From Gentiana macrophylla (Eukaryota > Streptophyta > Magnoliopsida > Gentianales > Gentianaceae), in contig CM047813.1 of assembly GCA_026214975.1 (NCBI GenBank), forward strand, positions 35,807,871 to 35,871,870: DNA of 64,000 bases, given 5' to 3'. Both the position numbers and the translations under genes were made by a program. Below, piece after piece: positions 47,161-57,297 of the stretch. Numbering within the stretch: position 1 is the stretch's first letter; each line of letters starts with the position of its first letter. The notes under the pieces were generated by a model. The model did no database searches, was not told where the DNA came from, and was given only the letters and a program-made list of their open reading frames with translations.

Positions 47161-48340
47161 TCAATAGACCTAACAGAACCGGGTTGAGAACGAAGATCCA
47201 AGCAAGAATAGTATATCCGTATTCAAGACTCCTTTCCGATCAATTGGTTCGATGACAAGCTTGACATTCAAAACTGATGAGAGAGACTCAAGGTTCATGG
47301 TATGTATTGCAAAACCGCCTGAGATCGATAAATACCTCGAGTAAGTTAAAAATACATTCTTAATACTTTTGCTTTTTATTACTATATTCCAAATTAACTA
47401 GCCTTATAAACATGGACCAAAGAACATCGTGCTCACCACAACTTATTGCTCGATAGACAACATGGAGAAAATGCACCGTCATGAATTTCCCGGATGGTTT
47501 TATTTAAAGGTACCGCATAACACATCGTGCAATATTGTGAATATGTCATTGTATACATGAGTTGTATAATTATTTTTAACTTATACATGGTACATTATGC
47601 AGATGCTTGAAATCTGTAACATAGCCCATCGACTTAAATGACCAATTGTTAGCACTAGCAACCGGTCTTTAACAACGGTCAAAACTTACCAGAGTTGTGT
47701 GATGAACGGTGTCAAATTCACGGCACACAAACGGGATCTCACACGAACAACACAAAAAACAAAGGAGGTTACCGTCAGGCGGATCAAGGAATTACATGGT
47801 ATGGAGTGTTAGAAAACATCTACGTAGTAAACTATCCAAATGGTAACATGGTTGTACTTTTAAATGTAAATGGTTCGATACTAGTAGAAAAAGAAGGGTG
47901 TCCGTGTATATAAAAACAGAACAAGCATCTGCACTAAAAACACATGGTATGACGACGAGCCATTCATTCTTGCCTCACAAGCAGAACAAGTGTTCTATGT
48001 AGATGATTTGTATAATGGATGTGACTGGAAAGTTGTTGAGCATTTTCAACATCGTCATATCTTAGACCCTGCAAATACTGATGCGGTTGTTGAAGATTTG
48101 GTAATTGACGAAACCGTCCATGAAAATTTCCAATTGTTCGTTGAACCGCCACCGATGGAACCGCAAGCATGAGTGCAAATGATGTAGATGTTGGTGAAAA
48201 TGATGATATTGAGGAATTAGATGATAGCATCGATCCACGAGTATGCATCAACGGATTGTGACGATGATAATAATAGTGTAGATGATGACATATATGACTC
48301 GATGCCACCCACAAAGGCAACCGACAATGAATGATACTAT
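47161..48340 (+). pseudogene. TNP2 C-terminal DUF4216-like part
   Basis: It is strongly decayed. FILASQAEQVFYVDDLYNG followed by CDWKVVEHFQHRH (about 47962-48060) is the diagnostic stretch of the C-terminal domain of these transposases. NGVKFTAHKRD (about 47703) is upstream in another frame. An acidic tail (DDVDVGENDDIEELDD) follows to about 48240. Intron-like gaps separate the pieces. Confidence 0.72.
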
Positions 48341-49628
48341 AAATCGACGTGCTTACGTGAGTTCATATTTGTGTTGTGACTTAATATAGAAAATCAATCT
48401 AGCATTAACGCAGATACATATTATTAGTGTTTTAATCATACTATATCAACATATATATGTTACTTGTATAGATTCTTGATCATACATGGCATGTGCGGGA
48501 TCTGCAGGCTGCTCTAGACCACCTCACGAGCATCCTATTCGGCTACCTGCCAATTGTGAGATAGGTATGTAACTTTCATTTTTTTTTTCTAGTGTGAACT
48601 TTCTTGTATTCGTTGTATTAACATTCACATGTACAATATAGACTTCATGGATGTTGACATAGAGGAAGATCCTGGCCAAGCTCTTTCACAGCAAAAAAAA
48701 CAAGGTGAACGTGGGATTGCAAAAGGCTTAAATGTACGGGCTGAGCTTAGAAAGCTAGCGGGATCCAAGATCCCGCTTACATGGGATCCAAGATTTCCCA
48801 AGGTACGAAAGGCGGTGGGTAAAAACTCATCATTTTTAGATTCTGAGATAGGTAGGGTCGTGCGGATCTGATGTCCCCCTAGCACCGAGAACTGGCGAAA
48901 AGTCGACGGGCAGGCCAAAGAGCTAATTTGGCGAGAAATTGAGGTATATTTAACTAAATTTAAGTGCTCAACACTATCGCATTATACATTTCATTCTATT
49001 AGTTACCAAATGTTTGGTTTTTGCTTTCGAGACACTTTTACACCTGTTTATCGCCCAATAGTGCTAGCAGAAGCTTCAGAAATATTTAGAAAATGGAAGA
49101 GTAAGATGGCCACTCAAGTAAATGACTACTTGAAAAAAGGGAGAACTTGGCCTCCTCCCATTTTAGATGAATCCGTCGCAACACAAGCGGATTGGGAGGC
49201 GTTTCTCTGATATATTCAATCTGAGAAATTTAAGGTGAACTTTTTATTCTAATATACGTGTTACATTTATTCAATCATTATTTCTTATATATTACTTGAA
49301 TCTAATCGAAAAGCACATTTTATTGTAGAAGTGATCTGAGCAGAACAAAAAAAACCGTGCTAAAACTAAATATACGTGTTCTCAAGGACGGACGTTTATG
49401 CCCGCTATTCGATGGAAAGATGTAAGTATTAAATCTTAAATCCTTATAACTTCTTCCTTTATTTTTTTAATTTTCCAAACTAATACTACATATGTATTTT
49501 CTAGAAAAATCCACTTGAATATCCTTTGGGAGATGATCCTATCGAGATATGGGCATGCTAAGCATCGAACTCAAGGTCAATTCGTTAATGCGTAAGCGGA
49601 AGAGGATTCGTAAGTGATATACCTTATG

Positions 49629-49632
<4 letters not shown>

Positions 49633-49675
<43 letters not shown>
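49633..49675. repeat. (TA)n microsatellite
   Basis: A run of TA dinucleotides lies in a probable intron of the second CACTA gene. Confidence 0.9.
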
Positions 49676-49678
<3 letters not shown>

Positions 49679-50071
49679 GAACATTTTATTCCTCAATTAA
49701 CTTAATTACAAACGCTTTTTTAATATATATGTTTTAGAAGAGGTTGCTTGAGTTCAAGGAAAGGATTGCTCCCGGAAGACGAACAACTCATGAAAGAAGA
49801 GGAGCAAATCTATGCTCAAGCCTTAGGTTCAAGGCGAGATTATTTGATAGGCCTTGGACCCACTCAACCTCACAATTGCTCGCTACATTAACAAGATGAT
49901 GCCTCAACATCGGCATCAACCCAAAGTCGGGACATCAAATTTGAAAAGATAAAAAGTCCCAAAATCGCTTAAAGAAGAAAAACAAATGGTTAACGGCTTG
50001 TTTGAAGGGTTTGTTTGAATCTATGAAAAGTCGCGATCCAACCATACACATGCCGGACATGCCGAGCCTTC

Positions 50072-50130
50072 GATGATGATGATGATGATGATGTTGATGA
50101 TGATGATGATGATGATGTTGATATTGATCT
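50072..50130 (+). repeat. GAT trinucleotide repeat, codes for Asp run
   Basis: (GAT)n interrupted by GTT would give an acidic tail of about 18 residues in the CACTA second gene. The opposite strand would read His/Gln and is not a gene. Confidence 0.85.
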
Positions 50131-50339
50131 TGGTGATGATCAGGAAGGTTTGTATGCATGTAGTACACTTTAGTAAACAAGCAGGTTTGTATGCATGTTT
50201 TTAAACATTATGGTTTTTATGAAACATCGTATGTTTTGTTTGGTTTTGGTATGGCTTTGAATATGAAAACATGTATAAGATTATGGAATGAGCATGGGAG
50301 GCCATGCAGAAAAAAAATTTGTATTTAAAAAAAAAAGGT

Positions 50340-50964
50340 TTTTTGGGACGACATAGTCGTCACAAATGCATATTTTATATTTTTTATTCAAAAAATTATT
50401 ACCTGAAAATATATATAAAAACACCTTTTGGGACGACATTTTCGTCCCAAATGCATATTTTAAATTTTTTTATTCGAAAAAAATCATAATATGAAAATAT
50501 TAAAAAACACCTTTTGGGACGACAATCCGTCCCAAAAAACACTTTTTATATATTTTTCTTATTTGAAAAAAATTAAATTAGAAAATTATACAATGTTTTT
50601 TGGGACGACATGTCGTCACAATAATTGTTTTATTATATTTTTCGGTTAATATTATTTAATAATTTAAAAAATTAATAAATTGCTTTAGGGACGACAAGTG
50701 TCGTCCCAACAAACAGTTGCCACGTCAGCTGGTCTTCTCCACGTCAGCCAACATGAAAAATCAAAGCCACATCAGCTGCCACGTCATCACATTTTTAAAG
50801 GGACGACTTTCCGTCACAAAAAACTTTTGCCTTGTTTTTTGGGACAAATCTAAAGCGGCGACACTTTTGGGACGACGTGTCGTCCCTAAAAACAACTTTT
50901 GCGACGACATGTGGTCTTTTGGGACGACTTTTTGTCGTCCCAAAAAACTAGTTTTCTGGTAGGC
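50340..50964. repeat. right subterminal GGGACGAC repeats of CACTA
   Basis: Ten or so copies occur in both orientations (for example about 50345, 50432, 50516, 50602, 50688, 50799, 50868 and 50920), spaced about 85 bases in the first part. The last one abuts the TIR. Confidence 0.85.
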
Positions 50965-51036
50965 GTGGGTTAGCAAGCGTTTATTCAAACATAGTGGTGT
51001 AATAATCAAATTATGGTGTAATAATCGAATTTTCCC

Positions 51037-51755
51037 ATATACTTTCCACAAATTCCAAGCAATGTCTTTTCTGGTTCCATCAAATCCTCCACCATTGCTT
51101 GCAGAATAAGATGAACTAATTGGTAGTATTCTGCATCACTTAAAATGGTTGTCTTATAATTCATCATTTGTCTTTATTTATTCTGTTCTTCTCTTTTCTG
51201 CTTGATTCTTTCTTCATACATATTTGATCTGAAAAGATCAAGTGCTTTCATTTGTGCTTAAGTCAAGGTATGGTCTCTTCCTTAGATTGTAAATGCCTCT
51301 GAATTCTTTCCATAACTAATCTGTTAAGGTTACTCTACATTCTCCTGGTTTTGTGAATTCAGTTTCCCTTTTATATTCTTGGCTTGTGATATCCTCTTGA
51401 GACTTAGTTATAGCATCATTTGAGGAAATGAGTGCCTGTATCTTTGCTTCCATTCTGGTTTCAACTGTCTTTGAGCTCTTCGTGATTTTGTCAAGCTTTT
51501 TGTTAATGCTTTTATACTCAAACAAACTTTAGTGTCCTTTACATGGTGGTCATGTTGTCTATGTGAGTGATAAACATTGTTCTGAAACTATCAATCTTCT
51601 CCGAAATTTCATTTTTGACTAAATTCTTTTGTTTCTAACTAACTTCTTGAACAAGATCATTATCAGCTTGTCTTGATCATTTATATGACCATTCATGAGA
51701 TTTAAAGTCTGTTGAATTGAATCTTTTGCTGCCAATTCAGGTCATTGAAACAAAA
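51037..51755 (-). pseudogene. copia Z 3' ORF, coiled-coil part
   Basis: The minus strand reads a Lys/Glu/Ser-rich segment, open at 51316-51525 (FEYKSINKKLDKITKSSKTV and onward), with heptad-like spacing suggesting a coiled coil. Downstream is MKALDLFRSNMYEERIKQKR near 51200-51260 and LSDAEYYQLVHLILQAMVED near 51090-51150. I cannot name a family; the location makes it the extra 3' ORF of a Sire-like copia. It is disrupted by stops, by the TIR element on one side and by copia E on the other. Confidence 0.5.
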
Positions 51756-52264
51756 TGAAAGAAACCGTAGCAGATGGAAGGCAACCAAGAAACGAAGCAG
51801 AAGCAAAAGGTAAAAAAAAACTTTATTGATGATTTTCTCTATGTTTTGATTACAAATGAACCACTGAATTTATACCTAGAAAAAGATAAGCTACTAGCTG
51901 CTAATTTATTCGAACTTTAACCTAGTTTTTGGGGATAATTATTTTAACCTGAAGATAAATACAGCAATTGGGATAAATACAGAAATTGGGGAATTATTTG
52001 GGGATAAACTGAGTTTAAATTGAGGATAAAACTGATTCAGATAAATGCAGCTCTTGGTCGAAGTTTGAAACACTTGAGATGGACTCCATCTTGACTCAAA
52101 CTCATGGCTCTTAGCTCACAAGTTTAACCATCCACGCTTCTACTTGAAATTATTTGAATTAAGTCAACACCTTATCACTCCAAATGCCAACCTTATCTCT
52201 CCTATCTTCAGTAGCTGTCTGAATGTTTGATTGTTTGTCTGAATTTGAGTCTTGCTTGTTAACA
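51756..52264 (-). repeat. copia E 3' LTR
   Basis: It is 509 bp; on the minus strand it starts TGTTAACAAGC and ends GTTTCTTTCA. A minus-strand TATA-like GGTATAAATTC is near 51865-51876. Confidence 0.9.
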
Positions 52265-53983
52265 CCCTCCCTCAAACTATGGCAGGGGCGAAGACATAGT
52301 TTGCTGAGGAAATGCTGAAGTGCATACCAGGTGACTGGCTTTGTGAATAGGTCAGCTACTTGAAGATAAGCAGGAACGTGTTTGGTGACAAGTTTGCCTT
52401 GAGCCACTGGTTCTCGTACAAAATGGAAGTCCAATTCGATGTGTTTAAAGCGTGAGTGAAACACTGGATTGACAGTGAGATATAGGGAACTCAGATTATC
52501 ACAGTAGACCACTGGCGGCTGGGGTTGTTTGATGCACAAATCCGCACAAATGAATCAGAATAAGGTAAGTTCAAGCAGTTAGCAGAGCCATGGCACGATA
52601 TTCAGCCTCAATACTTGATTTGGACACTGTAGATATTGTTTCTTGGCACACCAAGAAATGAGATTCGGACCTAGAAATGTGCAGTAGCGTGTAGTTGACC
52701 GTCTGGTAGAAGGGCAACCAGCCCGATCTGCATGTGAATAGGCAGAAAAGGGTAAGATTAGGATCAAGAATGAATTGGAGTCCTAATCTGCAGAGTAGAT
52801 TTGACATATCCGAGCATTCTCATTAACCAACTTGAGATGAGCCTGAGTAGGTGCTTGTAGGAACTGAGATGCATAGTTGACACTGTAGGAGATGTCTGGT
52901 CTTGTAAATGTAAGGTATTGCAATGCTCCAACTAGTTGTATGTAGTATGCAGGATCTGCCAGTAGTGGGGAATAGAGATCTAGGCTAGGTTTGAGCTCCA
53001 AGGGTGTACCCACTGGTTTGCAATCAACCATCTGTGCTCTTTCGTAATAGTCGCGTGCAGTGAGTCCGAGAGAGATGTAATGTAGACCCTGATAAGAAAT
53101 TTCTATACCAAGAAAATGATGAAGGGTAGCATACTCAGAGTGTAAAACATCAATCAAGAAGTAATCAAGATAGATTAGACCCTCGTAAGTAACATATCAT
53201 CCACATAAAGCAATAAGTATAGAGAGCCACATTCGAGTGATACACGAACAGGCTTGGATCGGAGACAAAGCTACAAAGATAAACCATACTTTAGTAAATA
53301 TGCACTTTGAATCATCAAACCAAGCCCTAGGGGCTTGTTTAAGACCATAGAGAGCACATTTCAATCTACACACATGATTAGGAGAGCAGGATCATGCATG
53401 CCAGTGGTTGGGCCATGTAAATCTCTTTCATGGACAAATCCATGAAGAAAAGCATTCTTAACATCTATTTGTCTCGATGTCCCATTGGCGAACTTAGAGC
53501 AAAGGGCTGTGACAAGTTTGATGGTACTTGGCTTAATGACAGAGAAAAAGTTTCTAGATAGTCTATGCCATCCACTTGATTATAGCCCTTGGCAACCAGT
53601 CTAGATTTGAGCCTATCTAGGGTCCCATCAGGTCTCAATTTGGCTTTGAACACCCACTTGGACCCAAGGATATGCATCCTGGGGTGGGAAGGTACTAGTT
53701 CCCAAGTATTATTCTGATGTAGAACTTCCAGTTCCTCTTCCATTGCAGCTCTCCATCCAGGATGTTTGAGGGCTTCTTTAACAGTTTTTGGTTCTCTAGG
53801 GATGTCTGGAAAAATGGACACTAGAAGGGCATACTTGGGGTTTGGCTTGAAGATCCCATGTTGACCTCTAGTGACTATTTGAGGGCTAGGTGGAGTTGGA
53901 GTGGATGGAGGAGTGTCATCATTGGTTGTGGGGTCTGGATAGGCCTCCTGATGAGTAGGAGAGGCAGGGGGTAACTGTGTCAT
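52265..53983 (-). pseudogene. pol: copia E reverse transcriptase and RNase H
   Basis: Read on the minus strand from 53983: WRAAMEEELEVLHQNNTWELV (start of RT), GSKWVFKAKLRPDG, then the catalytic YVDD at 53208-53197 (LLYVDDMLL). Next come HFLGIEISY and LVGALQYLTFTRPDISYSVN (52783-53157). RNase H follows, with [11 protein letters not shown] (about 52580) and VVYCDNLSSL and ADLFTKPV (52300-52520). Frame changes lie near 53465, 53160, 52790 and 52545. The motifs are intact, so decay is recent. The PPT lies at the left end. Confidence 0.9.
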
Positions 53984-55146
53984 TTTCTAGAGGTGCAGGA
54001 GAGTTGGCTGTGTCATTTTCTGGAGTGGGTGGGGGGTGAGTTGTGTCACATGTATAGGGTCTGGAACTGGATGTGTGTCCGGATCAGAGATTTTAGTTTG
54101 AGAAGTCTCTGGTGTAGGTATGGTGTTAGGTAGAGGGGATTCTGTGGTAGGGTTGTGCATAAGGGTTTCTATGTCAGTGGGAAGGTGTGAGTGGGGGGAG
54201 TGGTGTGTGGGATCTGGATGGTCAAGCCAGTCTGTAAAGGTGCTTACAGTTGGATGAGGTTCAGATGTAGGACAGGACTGAATTTGTGGTTTGTAAGGAA
54301 AGGTGGTTTCATCAAAGGCCACATGTCTAGAGATTATGACCTTCCTTGTGGTTGGGTGGTAGCATCTATAGCCTTTATGTTGCATGCTATACCCTATGAA
54401 TATACAAGGAACTGTTTTGGGATCAAACTTGTTACTTTTTGTGTCCTGTGTAAGGATAGCACCTTGTCCCAAAGACCCTAAGATGGGAATACACAGATCC
54501 TCAAGTATGCAGCTTTTGAGTAGGGTGAAGTATTGTTTAGAGAGGATGAAGGTACCCTGTTCATAATGTAAACAGATGTGGCAAAGGCTTCAGTCCATAG
54601 ATATAAAGGAGCATGGCTATGGAATAACATGGTTAACCCTAGTTCCCTAATGGTCCTATGCCTCCTTTCAACCATTCCAGACTGTTGGGGTGTGTGTGGG
54701 CATGACATCTGGTGAATAACCCCTGTGTTTTGAAAGTGATCTCTAAATGTGTGGTTAGTGAACTCTGTGCCACAGTCTGAATGAAAGATTTTAATGTCTT
54801 GATCAAATTGTCTCTTAATTAATTTTTCAAAATGCATATAAGCTGTGAAAAAATCTGACTTATGCATCAAAGGTATGAGCCAAGTGAATTTGGTGTAATC
54901 ATCCACAATACTTGCATAATAAGAAAAATGACCAATAGATTTAACAGGAGCAGGTCCCCAAAGATCACAATGTACCAATTCAAAAGGCCTAGTAGTAATA
55001 TGTTCTGAATCAAAAAAAAAAGGAAATTTATTAAGTTTGCCTAACTGACAGCTCTCACATATGTGGTCTGTCTTTATTTGCCCTAGAACTTCAATAAAAC
55101 CTTTAGCCTTCAGTTGTTGGACAGTATTCATTTGTGTGTGTCCCAA
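53984..55146 (-). pseudogene. pol: copia E integrase and linker
   Basis: 55146-54478 on the minus strand is open for 222 codons. It has a zinc-binding end (CESCQLGK), first Asp in HCDLWGPAP, second Asp in FHSDCGTEF and the Glu in SGMVERRHR; all three catalytic residues of the DDE core are present. A frame break near 54480 leads to the Ser/Pro/Thr-rich linker between integrase and RT (54472-53987; CIFIGYSMQHKGYRCYHP at its start is typical of copia). It would insert the DNA copy if repaired; as it stands it is interrupted. Confidence 0.9.
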
Positions 55147-55625
55147 CCTCTGATGCCACAGTGTGCTTGAACCTATTCTGAATCTATTAGAGAAATATAA
55201 TTCAGGTTGGTTTTGTAAAACATACAGATCACCCTTTCTTTTCCCTGTTGTCAGAATCTCCCCTGTGTCCTGTGCCTTAACAAAGACATTATTATTAGTA
55301 AATTCACAAATAACAGAGTGATCACTTGTGAGTTGACTGACAGAAATTAAGTTTTTTGTTAATTCTGGAACTAACAGGACATTGTTTAATGACAGATATT
55401 ATGATTCTGCTTTAAATTAGTGTGTCCTATTCCAGTTATAGGTAGGGTGTCTCCATTGCCTATGATAACTCCTTCTGAACCTGTAAGTTTGTGTGTGTTA
55501 TGTAAGATACTATACTTACTTGTCATATGGTTTGAAGCTCCTGTGTCCACGGTCTAGTCAAGATTCTGCGCAATGGATGTGTCCAAGGTGAGGCGACCAA
55601 AGCTTGGGGCAACTCTTGATCTTGT
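55147..55625 (-). pseudogene. pol: copia E protease
   Basis: Minus-strand fragments WTLDTGASNHMTSK-like (a TAG replaces the Trp codon near 55555) and GVIIGNGDTLPITGIGHT (about 55425-55475) are the copia aspartic protease. The Asp-Thr/Ser-Gly active site is still readable. Several frame changes are present. Confidence 0.7.
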
Positions 55626-56562
55626 CTATCCTTCTTCGGGACCCACCAAAGATATCTTAGCTATGTGTCCCATAACACCACAATACTGGCATCTTTCATT
55701 CCTATAGCTTTCCCTTTCTTCTAGAGTCATTCTTCTTTCTCCTGGAGGGGGTGGCCTCCTCTGATTTTGTCCAATGTTTGTATTCCCTTGTGATTGTTGT
55801 GCTTCAAAGCCCCTTCCTGATGACACAAACCTACTGTCTTGCTGTGGTGGTTGTCTATGCAGCTGTGGTGATCTGCCATGATTTTGGATGTAGTAAGGCA
55901 TTTGTGGTGCTTGATGAACTTGATTCATACTGTTTGAGAACCATGTTCTTCTCTGATCTAGGCTTTTCAGGTGTGACACTAGCTCTATGTAGGTTGGCCT
56001 TGGTGGTTTGAGCATGGTAGTTGTGAAGGCCTCGTAGCTTGGCCCCAAACTGGTCAACAAAGAGTAGACTTTTTCTGAGTCTTGTACTGGCTTGCCTATG
56101 GCAGCCAGACTGTCACACAGCCCCTTAAACTCTCTGATATGCTCTGTAATGGTCTTAGTTTCATCTTTCTTCAAGTAGGTGAGTTGTTGCTTGAGAGTGA
56201 ACTCCCTTTCTTGGGAGTCCTGTGCATATGCATCCTTCAAAGCTTTCCAAACATCTTGTGCAAAGATCTAGGCCTATCACTAGCCCCAGGTGATTCCTCG
56301 AGAGTGATCCAATGAGCCACCCCCTTAAGAGCCTGTCAGATTTCTTCCATTTCTGATATTCCTGATTTGGAGTTGTGACTTCTGTCCCTTCAGCAGTAGT
56401 GCTCTTGATGGTTTGATCTGGTGCTGGAGTCTCATTGGTCAGATGACCAACAAGGTCTTGACTTTCTGCAAGTGCTAGGGCCTGCTCTATCCACAGAGGA
56501 TAGTTACTTTGTGTGAGTTTTAGTGTAACAAAGCTGCTGACATTCAGAGAGAGTGTCGACAT
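55626..56562 (-). pseudogene. gag: copia E gag
   Basis: The start is at 56562 (MSTLSLNVSSFVTLKLTQSN; YPLWIEQALALAE), the copia gag N-terminal motif. A frame change near 56200 leads to the middle part (LTYLKKDETKTITEHIREFK; LLTSLGPSYEAFTTT) and a Gln/Pro-rich stretch. The zinc knuckle begins CQYCGVMGHIAK, but its last Cys is lost by a frame change near 55650. The PBS lies upstream and protease downstream. Confidence 0.88.
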
Positions 56563-56845
56563 CTTGAGTTTGTCCTGTAATTCTTACTGAAAAGAAATTA
56601 TTTTGAGCAGACTTGCTGATACTTATTTGTGTGTGAGGACAGATCTGGAATGGATCTGTTTGAGTTGATTGTTTGTTTCTGCAACTGTTTGGTGTGAAAA
56701 GAACTGTGTTTTGAGAGATTCTGAGACCTGTTTATGATTGTGTTCTTGACAGATTCTAAGATCTGTTTGTGTTTGTGTTTTGATTTGTGTGTGTTTGGAC
56801 AGATTCAATGATCTGTTTGGTTGTGTTTGAATTCAGAAAGGTTTT
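56563..56845 (-). other. copia E leader
   Basis: This is the untranslated leader between PBS and gag. It is rich in repeats of AATCTGTYYAAACACA type (about 56640-56820). No gene. Confidence 0.6.
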
Positions 56846-56857
56846 GGCTCTGATACA
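56846..56857 (-). other. copia E primer binding site
   Basis: The minus strand reads TGTATCAGAGCC directly after the LTR, a near match to initiator Met-tRNA. Confidence 0.8.
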
Positions 56858-56858
56858 A

Positions 56859-57200
56859 TGAAAGAAACCGCAACAGATGGAAGGCAACCAAGAAACGAAA
56901 TAGAAGCAAAAGGTAAAAAAGGAACTTTATTGATGATTTTCTCTATGTTTTGATTACAAATGAACCACTGAATTTATACCTAGAAAAAGATAAGCTACTA
57001 GATGCTAATTTATTCGAACTTTAACTTAGTTTTTGGGGATAATTGTTTTAACCTGAAGATAAATACAGCAATTGGGATAAATACAGAAATTGGGGAATTA
57101 TTTGGGGATAAACTGAGTTTAAATTGAGGATAAAATTGATTCAGATAAATGCAGCTCTTGGTCGAAGTTTGAAACACTTGAGATGGACTCCATCTTGACT
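56859..57200 (-). repeat. copia E 5' LTR, lacking its first about 165 bases
   Basis: It matches 51756-52097 closely, then stops at GACT and joins the CAAAA duplication. The missing part corresponds to 52101-52264 of the other LTR, the start of U3. Confidence 0.88.
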
Positions 57201-57297
57201 CAAAATGACATCTCTTGAAGGGTTCTGTACACAAAAACTTCCCATTCAACTGATGCTCTCTCCTCAGCTTTTTTTTTAGAAACTTAAGCATATTTCT
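57201..57297 (-). pseudogene. copia Z 3' ORF fragment between E and F
   Basis: It reads on across the E insertion point into 51755 and across F into 59491 on the minus strand (for example KKAEERASVEWEVF). It is a short Lys/Glu-rich piece without a named domain. Confidence 0.45.

Larger units (their letters stand above)
48485..50170 (+). pseudogene. CACTA second gene, Ptta/En/Spm (TNPA-like) protein
   Basis: Exon-like pieces occur in order. Piece 48629-48871 includes RGIAKGLNVRAELRKLAG, KVRKAVGKNSSF and SEIGRVVR. Piece 49010-49210 includes FRKWKSKMATQVNDYLKKG. Piece 49325-49440 reads QNKKNRAKTKYTCSQG. The 49740-49990 stretch is acidic and Ser-rich. It ends with an Asp-rich run from the GAT repeat. 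These peptides are typical of the plant transposase family that binds subterminal repeats. GT..AG-like borders (for example AG/GTATGT near 48565) support introns. Frames do not join without gaps; probably a pseudogene. Confidence 0.7.
39249..50964 (+). mobile_element. CACTA (En/Spm-type) transposon
   Basis: The left terminus GACTACTAGAAAA (39249-39261) is inverted at the right as GCCTACCAGAAAA (50964-50952), close to the usual CACTACNAGAAAA. Both ends carry many GGGACGAC subterminal motifs. The interior encodes a TNP2-type transposase region, DUF4218- and DUF4216-like parts and a second Ptta/En/Spm-type gene, in the common plant order. I could not find the usual 3-bp target duplication. The coding regions carry stops and frameshifts, so the copy is probably immobile. 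Confidence 0.88.
38755..51036. mobile_element. TIR DNA transposon (non-autonomous), split by CACTA
   Basis: The left end GGGGAAAATTCGATTATTAC (38755-38774) is the inverse of the right end (51036 backwards: GGGAAAATTCGATTATTAC). Similarity extends about 90 bases to the ACGCTTGYTAAYCCACGCC segment (38820-38842 against 50964-50984). The flanks are ATATACAT (38747-38754) and ATATACTT (51037-51044), an 8-bp duplication with one mismatch. It has no transposase of its own; without the CACTA it is about 570 bp. Its interior has many ACCGCCCAAT motifs (38865-38950). The superfamily is uncertain: 8 bp fits hAT, while the long TIR is more MULE-like. Confidence 0.72.
51756..57200 (-). mobile_element. Ty1/copia retrotransposon E
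   Basis: The minus-strand order is a 5' LTR (57200-56859, truncated), a PBS (TTGTATCAGAGCC, about 56857-56846), gag, protease, integrase, RT, RNase H, a PPT (TTTGAGGGAGGG) and a complete 3' LTR (52264-51756). The target duplication is CAAAA (51751-51755, 57201-57205). The two LTRs are about 97% alike by eye, so it is one of the younger insertions. Coding regions have a few stops and frameshifts. Confidence 0.92.

Noticed and set aside
49935..50180. His-rich minus-strand protein
   Set aside because: It is the antisense of the GAT repeat at the end of the CACTA second gene.
51037..51755. endogenous pararetrovirus fragment
   Set aside because: The coiled-coil peptide alone is not diagnostic, no movement-protein or viral RT motif is near, and continuity with a copia PPT and LTR fits better.
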